Shown: piece by piece, positions 1 to 10,322 of the stretch
Numbering within the stretch: position 1 is the first letter of the stretch
Layout: the number at the start of each line of letters is the position of its first letter
Source of the DNA: Prorocentrum cordatum
Lineage: Eukaryota; Sar; Dinophyceae; Prorocentrales; Prorocentraceae
Reading direction: 5' to 3'
DNA: 64,000 nt
NCBI GenBank assembly: GCA_963575745.1
Contig: CAUYUJ010014765.1
Span: forward strand, 67,501 to 131,500
Notes under the pieces: generated by a model
Databases searched by the model: none
The model's input: the letters and a program-made list of their open reading frames with translations, nothing else
Told to the model about the DNA's origin: nothing
Program-made: the position numbers and the translations under genes

Positions 1-45
1 GATTAATTGTGTCTGTGTGTTTTTTTCCATCCTGATCCAGAGGTG
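1..45 (+). repeat. Dispersed repeat R1, right part, cut by the window edge
   Basis: The stretch ATTAATTGTGTCTGTGTGTT recurs almost unchanged near 26532 and 51780, where it is the right end of a segment of about 170 bp. Here only the last part is inside the window. A short related stretch (around GCCAGCGCCGATGCT) recurs at 490-535 and 51985-52020, so the family may extend further right in some copies. Function unknown. Confidence 0.6.
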
Positions 46-1150
46 AAGAGGACGAAAAAGTCAGGAGGCAACTCCCGGGAGGTCTCCGCCGGAGCGATGC
101 TAGGCGAGAGGGCGTACACACAGATCCCGGGCACAGGATCGGCCTGGCCGGGATGGGTGTAGGTGTGTATAGTTGCCCCCCCCAGGAGGACTACAGTCGG
201 GGCGTTGACCTAAGGAACGAAAAATAAGGAACGAGGCCCCTTTTCCCCATACATTAAACTCCGATTTCCCATGGAAAACCTCAGGCAAACCCAAGGAGCA
301 CTGTAAAGCAACTAAGGAACACGGAGCCCCTCCCCAACAAAAAGGGTTCCTTCTTCAGGGCCCCGACTGTACTAAGCCAAATTAGGAGGCCATTCGGCTG
401 GTCTGGACCCAAAAATAACACGAGATTTAACGGGAGCTTGCTGGATTGAGCGGCACCGAGTCAGGTTGTGACGACTGTCGACCACGCATGGACCAGCGCC
501 GATGCTCAAGTAGACCTCCCAGGAGTTGCAAACGGGGGAAAGGTGGGGTCTACAAATCAACTCGTGTCACTGGTTTTCCCGGCGACTCCCGGCGCCGGAG
601 GCGACCATGCATCAAGGAACGAGCCAGGCGGCGGAGCCGAAACCAGCTGCGCGCAGCAGACTTCGCAAGCCCCCCTTTCGCAATCACCCCCCCTCGTCCA
701 CCCGAAGAAGAGAAGGACAGGACACACCAAAGCAATCAAGGCTGCCCCAGGATTACCCTCTGAGCCCACTCGGTGAATGGGCCGCCAGCCGACACTGCTG
801 CCGAGTGGACCTGGGATCAAGCCCGTCCAGCCGCCGAGCGGGCCACTGGGACTCCAGCCCGCTCGGCTGCAAGATCGGCGACCGCATGGGCACAGACGTC
901 GAACGGGCTCAGAGAGGAGCCCTGGGCTGAGTCCCCGAACCTGGCCGTAGCACCTGGCTTGGACAAACATAGTGTGAGGCGTCACTGGAGAAAGACACGA
1001 GCACGGACGGCACTTGTGCAGGCCGTGGGCTCGGCGCACCTTCTCGGCCAGCCCTTCAGTCTGGCCGCAGGGCGCAAAGGAGGTGGGGCGAGGGGAGGAG
1101 GCCAGGAATGGGAAGAGTTATCATGAACGACATGGGAGGGGGCCAGATGG
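46..1150. other. No gene seen
   Basis: Several overlapping open frames exist on both strands, but none has a recognisable domain, a consistent frame or a better composition than the others. They look like chance open frames in GC-rich DNA. Apart from the weak R1-related stretch near 490-535 I see no structure here. Confidence 0.5.
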
Positions 1151-1165
1151 CGGAGGGACGTGAGA

Positions 1166-1293
1166 GGAGGAGGAGGAGGAGGAGGAGGAGGAGGAGGAGA
1201 AGGAGGTGGCGGAGGAGGAGGAGGAGGAGGAGGGGGAGGAGGAGGAGGAAGAGGAGGAGGAGGAGGAGGAGGAGGAGGAGGAGGCGGAGGCGG
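1166..1293 (+). repeat. (GGA)n microsatellite
   Basis: About 125 bp of almost pure GGA with a few GGC and GAA variants. It abuts the first recognisable codon of retrotransposon fragment E1 and stays in frame with it, so it reads as polyglycine joined to reverse transcriptase. Confidence 0.95.
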
Positions 1294-3529
1294 ATTAGAA
1301 CTCGAAAAGTTGTTCGACACGACCCGCCAGCACAAGCTGGCTGGGAAGGCCCTCGTCCTAGGCTACCCAGTGGTCCCACTGGCGCTGGGCATGATTATCC
1401 ACACGTGTACCAGAGTCCTCACGACACCGATTGGAGTCAGCGAGCCCCTCATCCCGATGGCCTCAATTCTCCAAGGGTGCGGACAAAGCGTTTCCTGGAC
1501 CAGGGCCCTCCTGTACGACGTCCTCGAGAGAGCCCACCACCAGATCCCAAGGCCCACGATCCGAACCTGGGTGGACGACATCAGGGTCCGTCTTGTGGGG
1601 AGCCCAGAGGCCCTGAAAGAAGCCTTCCCAGAGCTTATCATACAGTTATGTGGAGGACTCGCTGACCTAGGATGCCGTCTCTCTGGTAAGTCTGTGGTCC
1701 TGGCCAGCTCCAACGACATCCGCACCACGGTCGTCAACAAACTCAATCAGGCAGGGGTCCAGATCAGACCCGTCCAGCATGCTCGGGACGTGGGGGTCGA
1801 CACCACGATCGGGAAGAAAAGGGTCCTGGGGGTCCGCCGAACCCGTCGTCGTCTCGGAGTGCAGAGACACAAGAACATCAAGAAGCTGGCCAAGACTACA
1901 ACCAAGGCGCGATCACTTTTCCGCACAGGCGCCCTACCGCAGCTGAAGTGGGGCATGGAAGGACACGGATCAGCACCGACCGAAGTCCAGTATTTCCGCC
2001 GATTGGCGGGAGCGGCAGACGGAGTTTCTAAAGCAGGGGCCTGCCTCACCACTGGCCTCCATACCCGTCCAGGACACCCATCTAACATGGATCCAGGGAT
2101 CTATCTTCGGGCCCAGCTGTTCACGATGTGGTTTCGGGTAATCAATACCGAACTCAGCATCCTCGGAGGCATCCAGAAGGCTTGGGAGACCCTGAGGGAG
2201 AAGCTCAAGAGACCATCAAGGTGGCTCATGGTCAGGTCCCACATGTCAGCGATCATCGCCAACCTGTACGACCTAGGCTGGACCCCAACCTCGACATGGC
2301 TCTGGAGGGATCCCGAGGGCCTCGATTTCCCCGTCAAGCCGCTGAGCTGGCACAGCCAGAAGGTTTTCACGTTTCACTTGGAGTTCCTCTTGAACATGCA
2401 TGTATGGAAAGCAACCTACCCCCTTAGCCATAACTCTGGAGGCCTCCAGGAGGGGGGGGACGTGTACTCCCTGCGGCTCTACCCTGCCAGAAAGCGGGCC
2501 GCCATCAAGAAGCAAGAGAAGCAGCTAGCCGAGTACCCCCTCCCCCGAGCCCAACAAGTCCAGGCCCAGGAGGAACTCCAGCGAGAAACAACTTTCCCAG
2601 CAGCTTTAGAGGCCGTTTCCTGCTCGAGGTGCTGGAGCGCCCATCGCAGGTTTGAGAGCGGCCAGCAGGATGACGCCGAATGTCCTCTCTGCGGGCAAGA
2701 GCAAGGAGATGATTTACACAATTTTTGGACGTGCCCTGAATTGGGAAGTCTCAACATCCCCGCCATCAATCGGACCCAGGACTCCATAGATCGGGCAGTG
2801 GCCGAGTCCCCAATGGAACCCAGTCTCTGGCTCCGAGGAATCATCCCCGCCACGATCATACGTCAAGTCCATGGGCACATTCTGGGAATAGATCAGGACA
2901 CGGTCCGAAAAGGAGTATTTGAACAGCATGCAGTCTACCAGTTCGATGGCTGGCAGGTGGCAGCCACAGACGGCAGTGGAGGGCCTCATACGCAGGACCC
3001 GCGCATCAGAGTCTGTGGCTGGAGCGTATCCTTGTGGGCACACGATCTCACCTGGAAAGGAACCATCCAGGGAGGCATCATCGGCCCGCAGACCGTGCCG
3101 CTGGCGGAGCTCGAGGCAGCCATTGCGCTGCTGGAGTCTACACGCGGCCGCCTCAGTATCGTGATTGACTGTGCCTATGTGATCAAGGGCTTCAACAGAG
3201 GCCCACGCTTTCGGCACCCCAAAAACCAGCTCACTTGGCAGAAGTTCTGGACCCAGGCCAAAAACCGAAGGGACAGCACGATCTTCTACAAAGTGAAAAG
3301 CCACCCCACGGAAGAAGAAGCCGCTCGAGAGCCTCCCTGGGCCCTACACTTCAATGGCCATGCCGACATACTCGCTGCGGAAGCAGCACAGTGGCGTCAA
3401 GTCCCAGGGCCCCTCGTTCGGCACCTCCAAGGCACTGACATTCACGCCGATCTCATCAGGGACAGATTGGCAGCAGTTCAGAGCCACTACTGGAGTCACA
3501 AAGACCCACTGGGCCTCGAGGGAGGATGA
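1294..3529 (+). pseudogene. E1 reverse transcriptase-RNase H fragment
   Basis: About 745 codons after the polyglycine tract. The start aligns with RT motif A (LELEKLFD, where E2 and E3 have an Asp-containing MDVEKFYD or LDIAKFYD), so the first catalytic Asp appears to be Glu. The motif C core is WVDD at about 1568-1579. A zinc knuckle of CPLC-H-C type follows at about 2683-2735. RNase H has TDGSGG (about 2966), an AELEAAIALLE helix, VIDCAYVIKGF and a final GHADILAAEAA, so its four acidic positions look kept. The frame ends at 3529, and the C-terminal zinc module continues in another frame. The missing 5' half and the frameshift make it a pseudogene. The RT assignment is secure; activity is not expected. 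Confidence 0.85.
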
Positions 3530-3947
3530 GGATATCAAGGAGAACCGTAGGAAAGTGAAGGTGGAGCGCAGTGTAGCAGCCTTGCAGGTCGAGCTGTCTA
3601 GGACGCCCCACTCCCTCTCCGCCGCTCCTGTCCCTCCCCTTTTCCAGGTAGCTTGTCTTGCCTGTGGCAAGCAAGGTAGTGTCATCAAGGGAACACCTAG
3701 GTGGCTTAAGACCCCCTGCGTTCCCCCAGGGCCGCAAAACCGTTTTCACCCGTCCCACGGGCCGTTCATCAAGAAGTTGAATGGTGTCCTTTGGTGCTCC
3801 CGATGTGGAGCATGGACCATCCGTGCAGCTAAGAAATTCAGGGAGCCCTGTGCACCACCAACAGAAGGTGGCATCAAGGCTCTCCAGAAGCTTACCCAAG
3901 GTAAGCCACCGCCAGGCCTCAAAGCCTGGCCCGATGGGCCCACATGA
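3525..3947 (+). pseudogene. E1 C-terminal double zinc module, shifted frame
   Basis: Reading resumes in a different frame within about 25 bp of the 3529 stop. It holds two Cys clusters, CLACGK followed 17 residues after the second Cys by another Cys, and CSRCGAWT followed 14 residues later by C. E2 and E3 end in the same kind of module, including the CX2C-X14-C second cluster. This places the segment as the displaced C-terminus of the E1 polyprotein rather than a separate gene. The last codons are GLKAWPDGPT before the stop. A nucleic-acid-binding role is inferred only from the Cys pattern. Confidence 0.7.
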
Positions 3948-4005
3948 GGTCTACTCAGGCTGCTCCCACGCGGGGAGACCAGGACAGCTGCGGAGGCGCG
4001 AGCGC

Positions 4006-4165
4006 TGAGGAGGAGGAGGCGGAGGCGGAGGCGGAGGCGGAGGCGGAGGCGGAGGGGAGGGGAGGGACGAGGAGAGGAAGAGGCCAGGAGGTGGAGGGAC
4101 GAGGGAGGAGGGAGGCGGTGGAGGGGAGGTGGAGGGGAGGAGGAGGCCAGGAGGTGCAGGGACGA
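4006..4165 (+). repeat. Degenerate GGAGGC/GGAGG tract
   Basis: Purine-rich simple sequence with (GGAGGC)n at 4010-4060, then irregular GGAGG and GGGACGAGG. It borders the 3' end of E1 as the GGA tract at 1166 borders its 5' end, so E1 lies inside a purine microsatellite. Confidence 0.85.
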
Positions 4166-4179
4166 GGGGAGACCACAAA

Positions 4180-4745
4180 ACGCTGTAAGGGGTGGCGGGG
4201 ACGCATACGGGGCCACAAAGCGCTGTACTGGGTGGCGCGGGCGCAGGTGGTTACAGCCACTGGGACCTTCGGCGGAGCTCCATTTGGGGCCACGAAACGC
4301 TGTACTGGGTGGCGCGGACGCATGTAATCACAGCGACGGGGGTTTTCGGCCGAGCTCCTGATAGGGCCGCAAAGCGCTGTACTTGGTGGCGCGGGCGCAT
4401 GTGGTCACAGCCACGGGGACCTTCGGTGGAGCTCCCTATGAGGCCACCAAACGCGGTACTGGGTGGCGCGGACGCATGTGGTCACAGCCACGGGGGCCGT
4501 CGGTGGAGTTACTTATGGGGCCACGAAACGCTGTACTGGGTGGCGCGGACGCATGTGGTCACAGTCACTAGGGCCTTCCGTGGAATTTCCCACGGGGCCA
4601 CGAAACGCTGTACTGGGCAGCGCGGACGCATGTCGTTACAGCCACTGGGGCCTTCGGTGGAACTCCCTATGAGACCACGAAACGCTGTACTGGGCGGCGC
4701 GGACGCATGTGATCACAGCCACTGGGGTCCCGGTAGAGCCCTGTA
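4180..4745 (+). repeat. Tandem satellite, 76-bp-type unit, first block
   Basis: About seven diverged copies. Each has a core GCCTTCGGTGGAGCTCC, then GGGGCCACGAAACGCTGTAC, then GGTGGCGCGGACGCATGTGG. Unit length is near 76 bp. Open frames through it are repeats of the unit, not genes. Confidence 0.9.
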
Positions 4746-4916
4746 TAGGGGCGAGGAGGAGAAGGAGCGCGGGGCGCTGCCTTATGAACTCGAGGACCCA
4801 ACACCGCATGATGGTCGGGAGCACAACAACACAATTATACCGGCGAAGGACCCAACCACATGCAGCTGTGCGTACCGCAAGTGTGAGTATTTTCTTCGCT
4901 AGCGATCCCTAAGGGG
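4746..4916 (+). repeat. Spacer between satellite blocks, itself repeated
   Basis: A unique-looking linker containing AGGACCCAACC and a CGTACCGCAAG segment. Related linkers occur at about 5875-5945 and 6465-6510, each after a purine-rich stretch. The linkers and satellites therefore form a larger repeating arrangement. Confidence 0.6.
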
Positions 4917-5720
4917 CCACGAAACGCATGAGGGCTGTGCCAGGGCCTTCGGTGGAGCTCCCTGTGGGGTCACGAAACGTGCTAGGGGTGTGCCGACATT
5001 GGTGCTGTGGGCGCATTGGAACGCAGCCACAGGGGCCTTCGGTAGAGCTCCCTGTGGGGCCACGAAACGTGTGAGGGGTGTGCCGAACTGGGTGCGGTGG
5101 CCGCATGCGAACGCAGCCACTGGGGCCTTCGGTGGAGCTCCCTGTGGGGCCACGAAAAGTGGGAGCGGTGCGCCGACATGGGTGCGGTGGGCGCATGCGA
5201 ACGCAGCCACAGGGGCCTTCGGTGGGGCTCCCTATGGAGCCACGAAACGTGTGAGGACTGTACCGACATGGGTGCGGTGGGCGCATGCGAACGCAGCCAC
5301 TGGGGCCTTCGGTGGAGCTCCCTGTTGGGCCACGAAACGTGTGAGGACTGTACCGACATGGGTGCAGTGGGCGCATGCGAACGCAGCCACAGGGGCCTTC
5401 GGTGGGGCTCCCTGTGGGGCCACGAAACGTGTGACGGGTGTGCCGAAGCGGGCGCGGTGGGCGCATGCGAACGCAGCCACTGTGGCCTTCGGTGGAGCTC
5501 CCTGTGGGGCCACGAAACGTGTGAGGGGTCTGCCGAAATGGGTGCGGTGGGCGCATGCGAACGCAGCCACTGGGGCCTTCGGTGGGGCTCCCTGTGGGGC
5601 CGTGAAACGTGTGAGGGGTGTGCCGAAGTGGGCGCGGTGGGCGCATGCGAACGCAGCCACTGGGGCCTTCGGTGGAGCTCCCTGTGGGGCCACGAAACGT
5701 GTGAGGGGTGTGCCGAAATG
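4917..5720 (+). repeat. Tandem satellite, 90-bp unit
   Basis: The marker GCATGCGAACGCAGCCAC recurs at 5103, 5193, 5283, 5373, 5463, 5553 and 5643, exactly 90 bp apart. About nine units are present. The unit shares the GCCTTCGGTGGAGCTCC and GGGGCCACGAAACG core with the 76-bp satellite but has a different spacer. Because 90 is a multiple of three, frames stay open on both strands as 30-residue repeats; these are not considered genes. Confidence 0.95.
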
Positions 5721-5870
5721 GAGAGGAGAGGAGAGGAGAGGAGAGGAGAGGAGAGGAGAGGAGAGGAGAGGAGGGGAGGGGAGGGGAGAGGAGAGGAGAG
5801 GAGAGGAGAGAGAGCGGCGCTCCTCTTGGAGGAGGGAGGAGGAGAGGGAGGAGGAGAGGAGAGGAGGAGT
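5719..5870 (+). repeat. (GGAGA)n purine tract
   Basis: Near-perfect pentanucleotide GAGAG/GGAGA repeats decaying into GGAGGA after about 5815. It separates the 90-bp block from a return of the satellite. Confidence 0.9.
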
Positions 5871-6019
5871 GGCTCGGGGCACTGTCTCTTCAAGGAAAAA
5901 TCCTGATGAAGGACCCAACCATATGCAATTGTCAGTATCGCAAGGCAGGTGGGGCGAAGAAGGAAAATCCTTTTGCGGGGCCACGGGACGTGTGAGGAGT
6001 ATGCCGGCATGAGCGGGGG

Positions 6020-6420
6020 GGACAAGTGGAGACCGCCGCGAGGCCTTCAGTGGAGCTCCCTAGAGGCAAGCCGCGAAACGCGCGAGGGGCGTGCCGAGAT
6101 GGGTCGGGATATACGCATGTGGCCACAGCCACCGAGTCCTTCGGTGGAGCTCCCTGTGGGGCCACGAAACGCTGCGCTGGGTGGCGCGGACGTATGTGGT
6201 CACAGCTGCTGGGGCCTTCGTTGGAGGCCCCTTATGGGGCCACGAAACGCTGCACTGGGCGGCGCGGACGCATGTGGTCACAGCCACTGGGACCTTCGGT
6301 GGAGCTACCAATCGGACGACGAACGCTGCACAGGGTGGCGCGGACGCATGTGGTCACAGCCACTGGGGCCTTCGGTTGAGCTCCCTGTGGAGACACGAAA
6401 CGTGTGAGGGGTGCGCCGAA
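6020..6420 (+). repeat. Tandem satellite, 76-bp-type unit, second block
   Basis: About four to five diverged copies with the same core (CTTCGGTGGAGCTCCCTGTG and GGGGCCACGAAACGCTG) and the 76-bp-type spacer containing GCATGTGGTCACAGC. The first copy, near 6030-6110, is more diverged. Confidence 0.85.
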
Positions 6421-9400
6421 ATGCGACGGAGGATGGGGAGGAGGGGCGAGGCGGAAAAGGAACGCGGGACACTATCTCTTCAAAACGAGGACCCGACACA
6501 ACAGGATGGTTCGGCAAAGAATGCGGGCACAGGTAACCCAAGTAACATTTGAACGGGAAACTCCGCCCACGGAGAAAATGAACTGCACCCGCCGCAGCTT
6601 GCCAGTGGGCGAAGGCAGAGGGAGGGAGAGGAGGAGGAGAAGGAGGAGGAGAAGGAGGAAGATGAGAGGAAGGAGAAGAGGGGAATGGGCACTCGAGGTC
6701 CGTGAAACCGAGCAAAAGTGCTGCCATGAAAACCAAGCGCATGGGGCCGACAGATCCTGCCTCCCCAAACGTCTTAATCCGAATACCGATAAAGACGGGA
6801 GGGGCAAGGCGAGGGGTTCCATGGGGTTCAAGGGGGCGCGTTGGAAGTTCAAAATTCGGGGAGGAGAAGGAGGAGGAGGCGGTACCAATATCATTAGGCG
6901 GTGCCCCAACGAAAACACAGAGCACCAACGGACGAGGAGGAGAGGGAAGAGGAAGAGAAGAGATAGGGGAGAGGAGCGCACACAATGCCGACAGAGAGCT
7001 GAGCCCACCGAGCCCAAACGTTCCAGGAGTGCTAGTCCTTCAAACCTGGTGGCACCGTCATGACAGCCGCGAATCAAAGGCTGCGGGCAGAAAGATAGGA
7101 TCAGGCCAGGGCTGCACGACTTCGCCTCGGCGCCGAACGCATGTCAGCGGCGAGCCCGGTGTGGAAGCGAGAGGGGGTGGGCCTTCTCAGGAGGCTCAGA
7201 AGTCCCCCGGGCTGCTGAAAGTTCTCAGGGCCTTCCCCGAAGTCGCAGAAAACCTCTCGGGAGGCCAGAGGGCTTCTGAGAGGTCCCGCCGCCTTCTGAA
7301 AAGGCCTTCTCCTTCTCAGTTCCCCCCCTCGCTCGCCGCCGAGCATGGCTCACCCTTTCGAACGTACACCAGTGGGCCCCACTAATTCCAAGCATATCTC
7401 CGTGTTCGAACTCCTAGCACTCTTGGAAAATCGTCAGAGCGGGGAACAGAACTGGCGTCCCAAGGTAAGCGGCGGCCGCCGAATCGAACATCCGGCACGC
7501 GCGGCCCGTGCCATCACAGAAGAGGATGGAGAGAACAGAGAAACGGACACGGGGAGGGCCAGAAAGACAAGATAGCCAGGCAGACTGCGAAAGATTCCAG
7601 AACATAGGTTTACGCACGATGCCGGCCCGTGGACCCCCCACGCTCGTTCTCTGAACGTCTGGGCTCCATGCGACGTCTGCCCCCCGGGATCCCTTTGCCA
7701 TAAAAGCCATCACATCCAAGGGCAACAAGAGAGGAAACACACAGGCAGACCCCTATCGGCTCAATACCGCGAAACCCAACAAACAATAGCAGATAAGGTT
7801 AGGACCCATGGGCACCCAAGGCCAGGATGGAGGAACAGGAAAAGGAGAAAAAGACGTGAGAGGCATGATGGAGGTGTGGACAGATGAATAACCAGCGTGT
7901 GGGAGTGCTGAAATATATAGAGATACGGATGAGAGAGCCATTGTGGAGGTATGATGTCCCCACTTCTCCCGGTGCCTGGACTTGATTCGCACAGCGCTCT
8001 AAATGCTCGCTCTCTCAAGCCCACGTGCACCGGCTGCGGACTGTTGGATCGCTGACACTCCGCGGTGGCGACTGTCGGCTTCAGAAGTATTAGGAAGCAG
8101 AGAGGTGGATGACCTGGGAGTGCGGCGGGCGCCTGGCAGAAAGGACAGGGAGAGATGGAGAGGTAACACAAAATGAGGGCAGAAGATGCTCCCGGAAGGC
8201 CTTTATACAAATCCTTCGTCGGGACGCATGAGCCCCCTGCGAAGCGCCCCATCCGTGCGGCGCATTCGACCGCGAGGCCTGACAAAGGCTGAGCACCCAG
8301 CCTCCCGATCTGAAGCACACGTGCGATTCCGCCACCGAACCCGTGGCACAGTAAGGCGTGGCAGAACCTAACCGGACATGAACGGGAAGCGCCATTCCTG
8401 CCCACCCAACCCGTAAGACGAATCAGAAAGAAAGGACGAAGGACGACAAGTAGACGGGCGAAGGAGGGCAGCGTTGAGGACGAAAGGAAAGCGTGGAGGA
8501 CCAGAAGGACAAGCAGAAGGAAGAGAACCACAAGGACAAAGAGGATGAAGACGAGGAGAACGAGCACGCGAAACACCGATGCGAACGAGCTTCGTCTCAG
8601 CGCCGCGGCCGCCAGTACTGCGCGCGCTGAGCCCTATGGCCAGGGCGGGCGGAATTCGAGGCGCCTAAGCCCTAAGCGCCCCTGGCGCGCGGCACGACAG
8701 ACGAAGCAGAAGGCGCCCCGGCCCCGACGCAGCGCGACGAACTGGGGGCCACTATAGGAGGAGGGGCGGCTCGGGGTGCGTGCAGCCGGCGACGGCGCGT
8801 TCCGCCCCGGTGGCGGGAAGGCACCCCGCGCACGGCGGCCGCGGCGCGGGCCCAGAAGCCACCCCGCAGCCTGGCTGCCAGGCAGGCGGACTGGGCTGAG
8901 ACGTCGGAACGGCCCGCGGCCTCACGGCCGCGCGGAGGACGCAGGCGAGCTGCCTGCTGCCGTGGTGGCGGTGGCGAGCAGCGCCCGGAGGCGTTGCTCG
9001 TGGCACACGGCGTCCCAGGCAGCGCGGAGGTGCGACAGGCGAGGCCGCGCGCCGAGTAAGGCGGGCAAGGCCAGCCGGGTACTGGCGTGAAGGACCCGCC
9101 GTGGTCGGCGGTAGAGGCACGGGCCGCCGTCGCAGGGCGGCTGGGGGTCGGCCGCCCAGCCAACTGTGGGGCGACAGGTCCAGCCCAGCGCTCACGGGAG
9201 CGGAACGAGAGGGCCAAAGGTAAGGGTGGGGGGGTTCTCGCCCCCCGCCTTCCGGTGCCTGCACCCCCACCCAGCCGCCGGGCGGCCGTGCGTGGAGATG
9301 GCGAGAGTGCCAGACCTCACCTGCGGTGACGTCGGCTCCACCGACGACTCACCGTGGATGGTCGCACAGGTTGCTTCTTCTCGGTGGCCCCTGGCCTCGG

Positions 9401-9672
9401 ACTCTGCAGCTCCGCGGCACCCGAAAGTGCACTCGAGACCCCCCGAGAGAAGCTGGGTGCATCACTACCCCGTGAGATCGCGGGGCAACGCGCTGCAACC
9501 ACCGTTGGATGGTTCAGGGTCGGGGGTGGCTGTAAGCTTCCCTGCCCTGCGCGCGCGCGTAGGTGCATCGGCTCGCGCGACGAAGTCGGACTGCGCGAGG
9601 TGCCCCGCGGTCTGGCTCTCATGTCTGCCGCGGCCCAGTGTCAAACGCCAAAGAGGTGAGGTCGTAATGCGA
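6421..9672. other. No gene seen; GC-rich, purine patches
   Basis: A short GGA-rich patch lies at 6615-6680. Many open frames of 60-270 residues occur on both strands, especially in the very GC-rich 8600-9650 part, but they overlap in several frames, are rich in Arg, Pro and Ala, and show no domain I recognise. I cannot support a gene. A short run of AGGCCTTCTCAGAAG-like repeats lies around 7180-7320. Confidence 0.5.
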
Positions 9673-9680
9673 CCTTTGCC

Positions 9681-9816
9681 TTAAGTCGGGCGTGACCCCC
9701 CACAGGGGGATATTCGACGAAAGATAAAAAATACTCAAAACATGCTCCGAACATTAGTTCCCATACTATTTGTTGACTATGTTTGAACATTCCCCCTGTA
9801 GAGGGGCCCGACTTAA
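9681..9816 (+). mobile_element. MITE-like inverted-repeat element, copy a
   Basis: A 136-bp element with terminal inverted repeats starting TTAAGTCGGGCGTG on the left and ending CCCGACTTAA on the right, followed inside by CAGGGGGA and TCCCCCTG subterminal repeats. It is flanked by a perfect 8-bp direct repeat CCTTTGCC at 9673-9680 and 9817-9824, read as the target-site duplication. It has no coding capacity and an AT-rich centre. An 8-bp duplication is typical of hAT-type transposases, but that assignment is inference. Confidence 0.85.
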
Positions 9817-9824
9817 CCTTTGCC

Positions 9825-10243
9825 TCGGCAGGCACGACCAGCGGTGCCACTGGTGGCCAGGGGGCCACGGCGAGCCGTCGCGAGGGCACTCTGCGACCCG
9901 CGCGGTGGCTGGCGCGAGGCAGGGCGGGGCGCTGTGGAGGAGCCGCCAGGGCGAGGTCGATCGCCTGCGCGCTGGCCGCCACGACGTGCGGGGCAGCACC
10001 CGCGGGCGGGGGATTCACGCCCTGTCCTCCGCCGGGCGTGGCGGGAGCCGGCGCGGGCGGGCCAGTGGCGGGGTCGTCGCTGGGGCAACTGCGAGGAGTC
10101 TTTCCAACCCTCCCCTCCAGTAGGGGGTAGCTGATCGTGTGCTCGGCGGCCTTGACGAAGGACCGGGATCCCACCAAGGGGTAGCTATTTCTTTTCTCCG
10201 CTGCACCCGCCGTGCAACAACGACGACGACGACAGCTACGACC
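9825..10243. other. No gene seen; GC-rich flank, GAC-rich at right
   Basis: Open frames on both strands are GC shadows. The last 30 bp (CAACGACGACGACGACAGC) is a short GAC microsatellite into which retrotransposon E3 inserted. Confidence 0.6.
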
Positions 10244-10260
10244 ACGATTGCGACTACGAC
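10244..10260 (+). repeat. Target-site duplication of E3, left copy
   Basis: ACGATTGCGACTACGAC, identical to 18327-18343 at the other end of the element. Seventeen identical bases 8 kb apart, exactly at the ends predicted from the spliced leader and from the 3' end after the last stop, mark the insertion site. Confidence 0.88.
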
Positions 10261-10322
10261 GTGACCAGAGAAGTGACCATGAAAGGACGAGCGTCCGCAA
10301 AACTAAACGGGTTAGGCGGGGA

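Larger units (their letters stand above)
1294..4005 (+). mobile_element. E1: 5'-truncated LINE-type retrotransposon fragment
   Basis: The fragment starts at reverse transcriptase motif A and runs through the RT thumb, zinc knuckle, RNase H and C-terminal zinc module, then about 60 bp after the last stop. It is bounded by GGA-rich DNA on the left (1166-1293) and right (4006-4165). ORF1, endonuclease and the N-terminal RT are missing. Domain order and zinc spacing match E2 and E3 in this window, so it is a diverged, dead member of the same lineage. No target-site duplication can be defined inside the GGA repeats. Confidence 0.85.

Noticed and set aside
4909-6025. Open frames of 245-347 codons with 30-residue repeats on both strands
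   Set aside because: The 90-bp satellite unit is a multiple of three, so openness is expected on both strands; no start context or domain.
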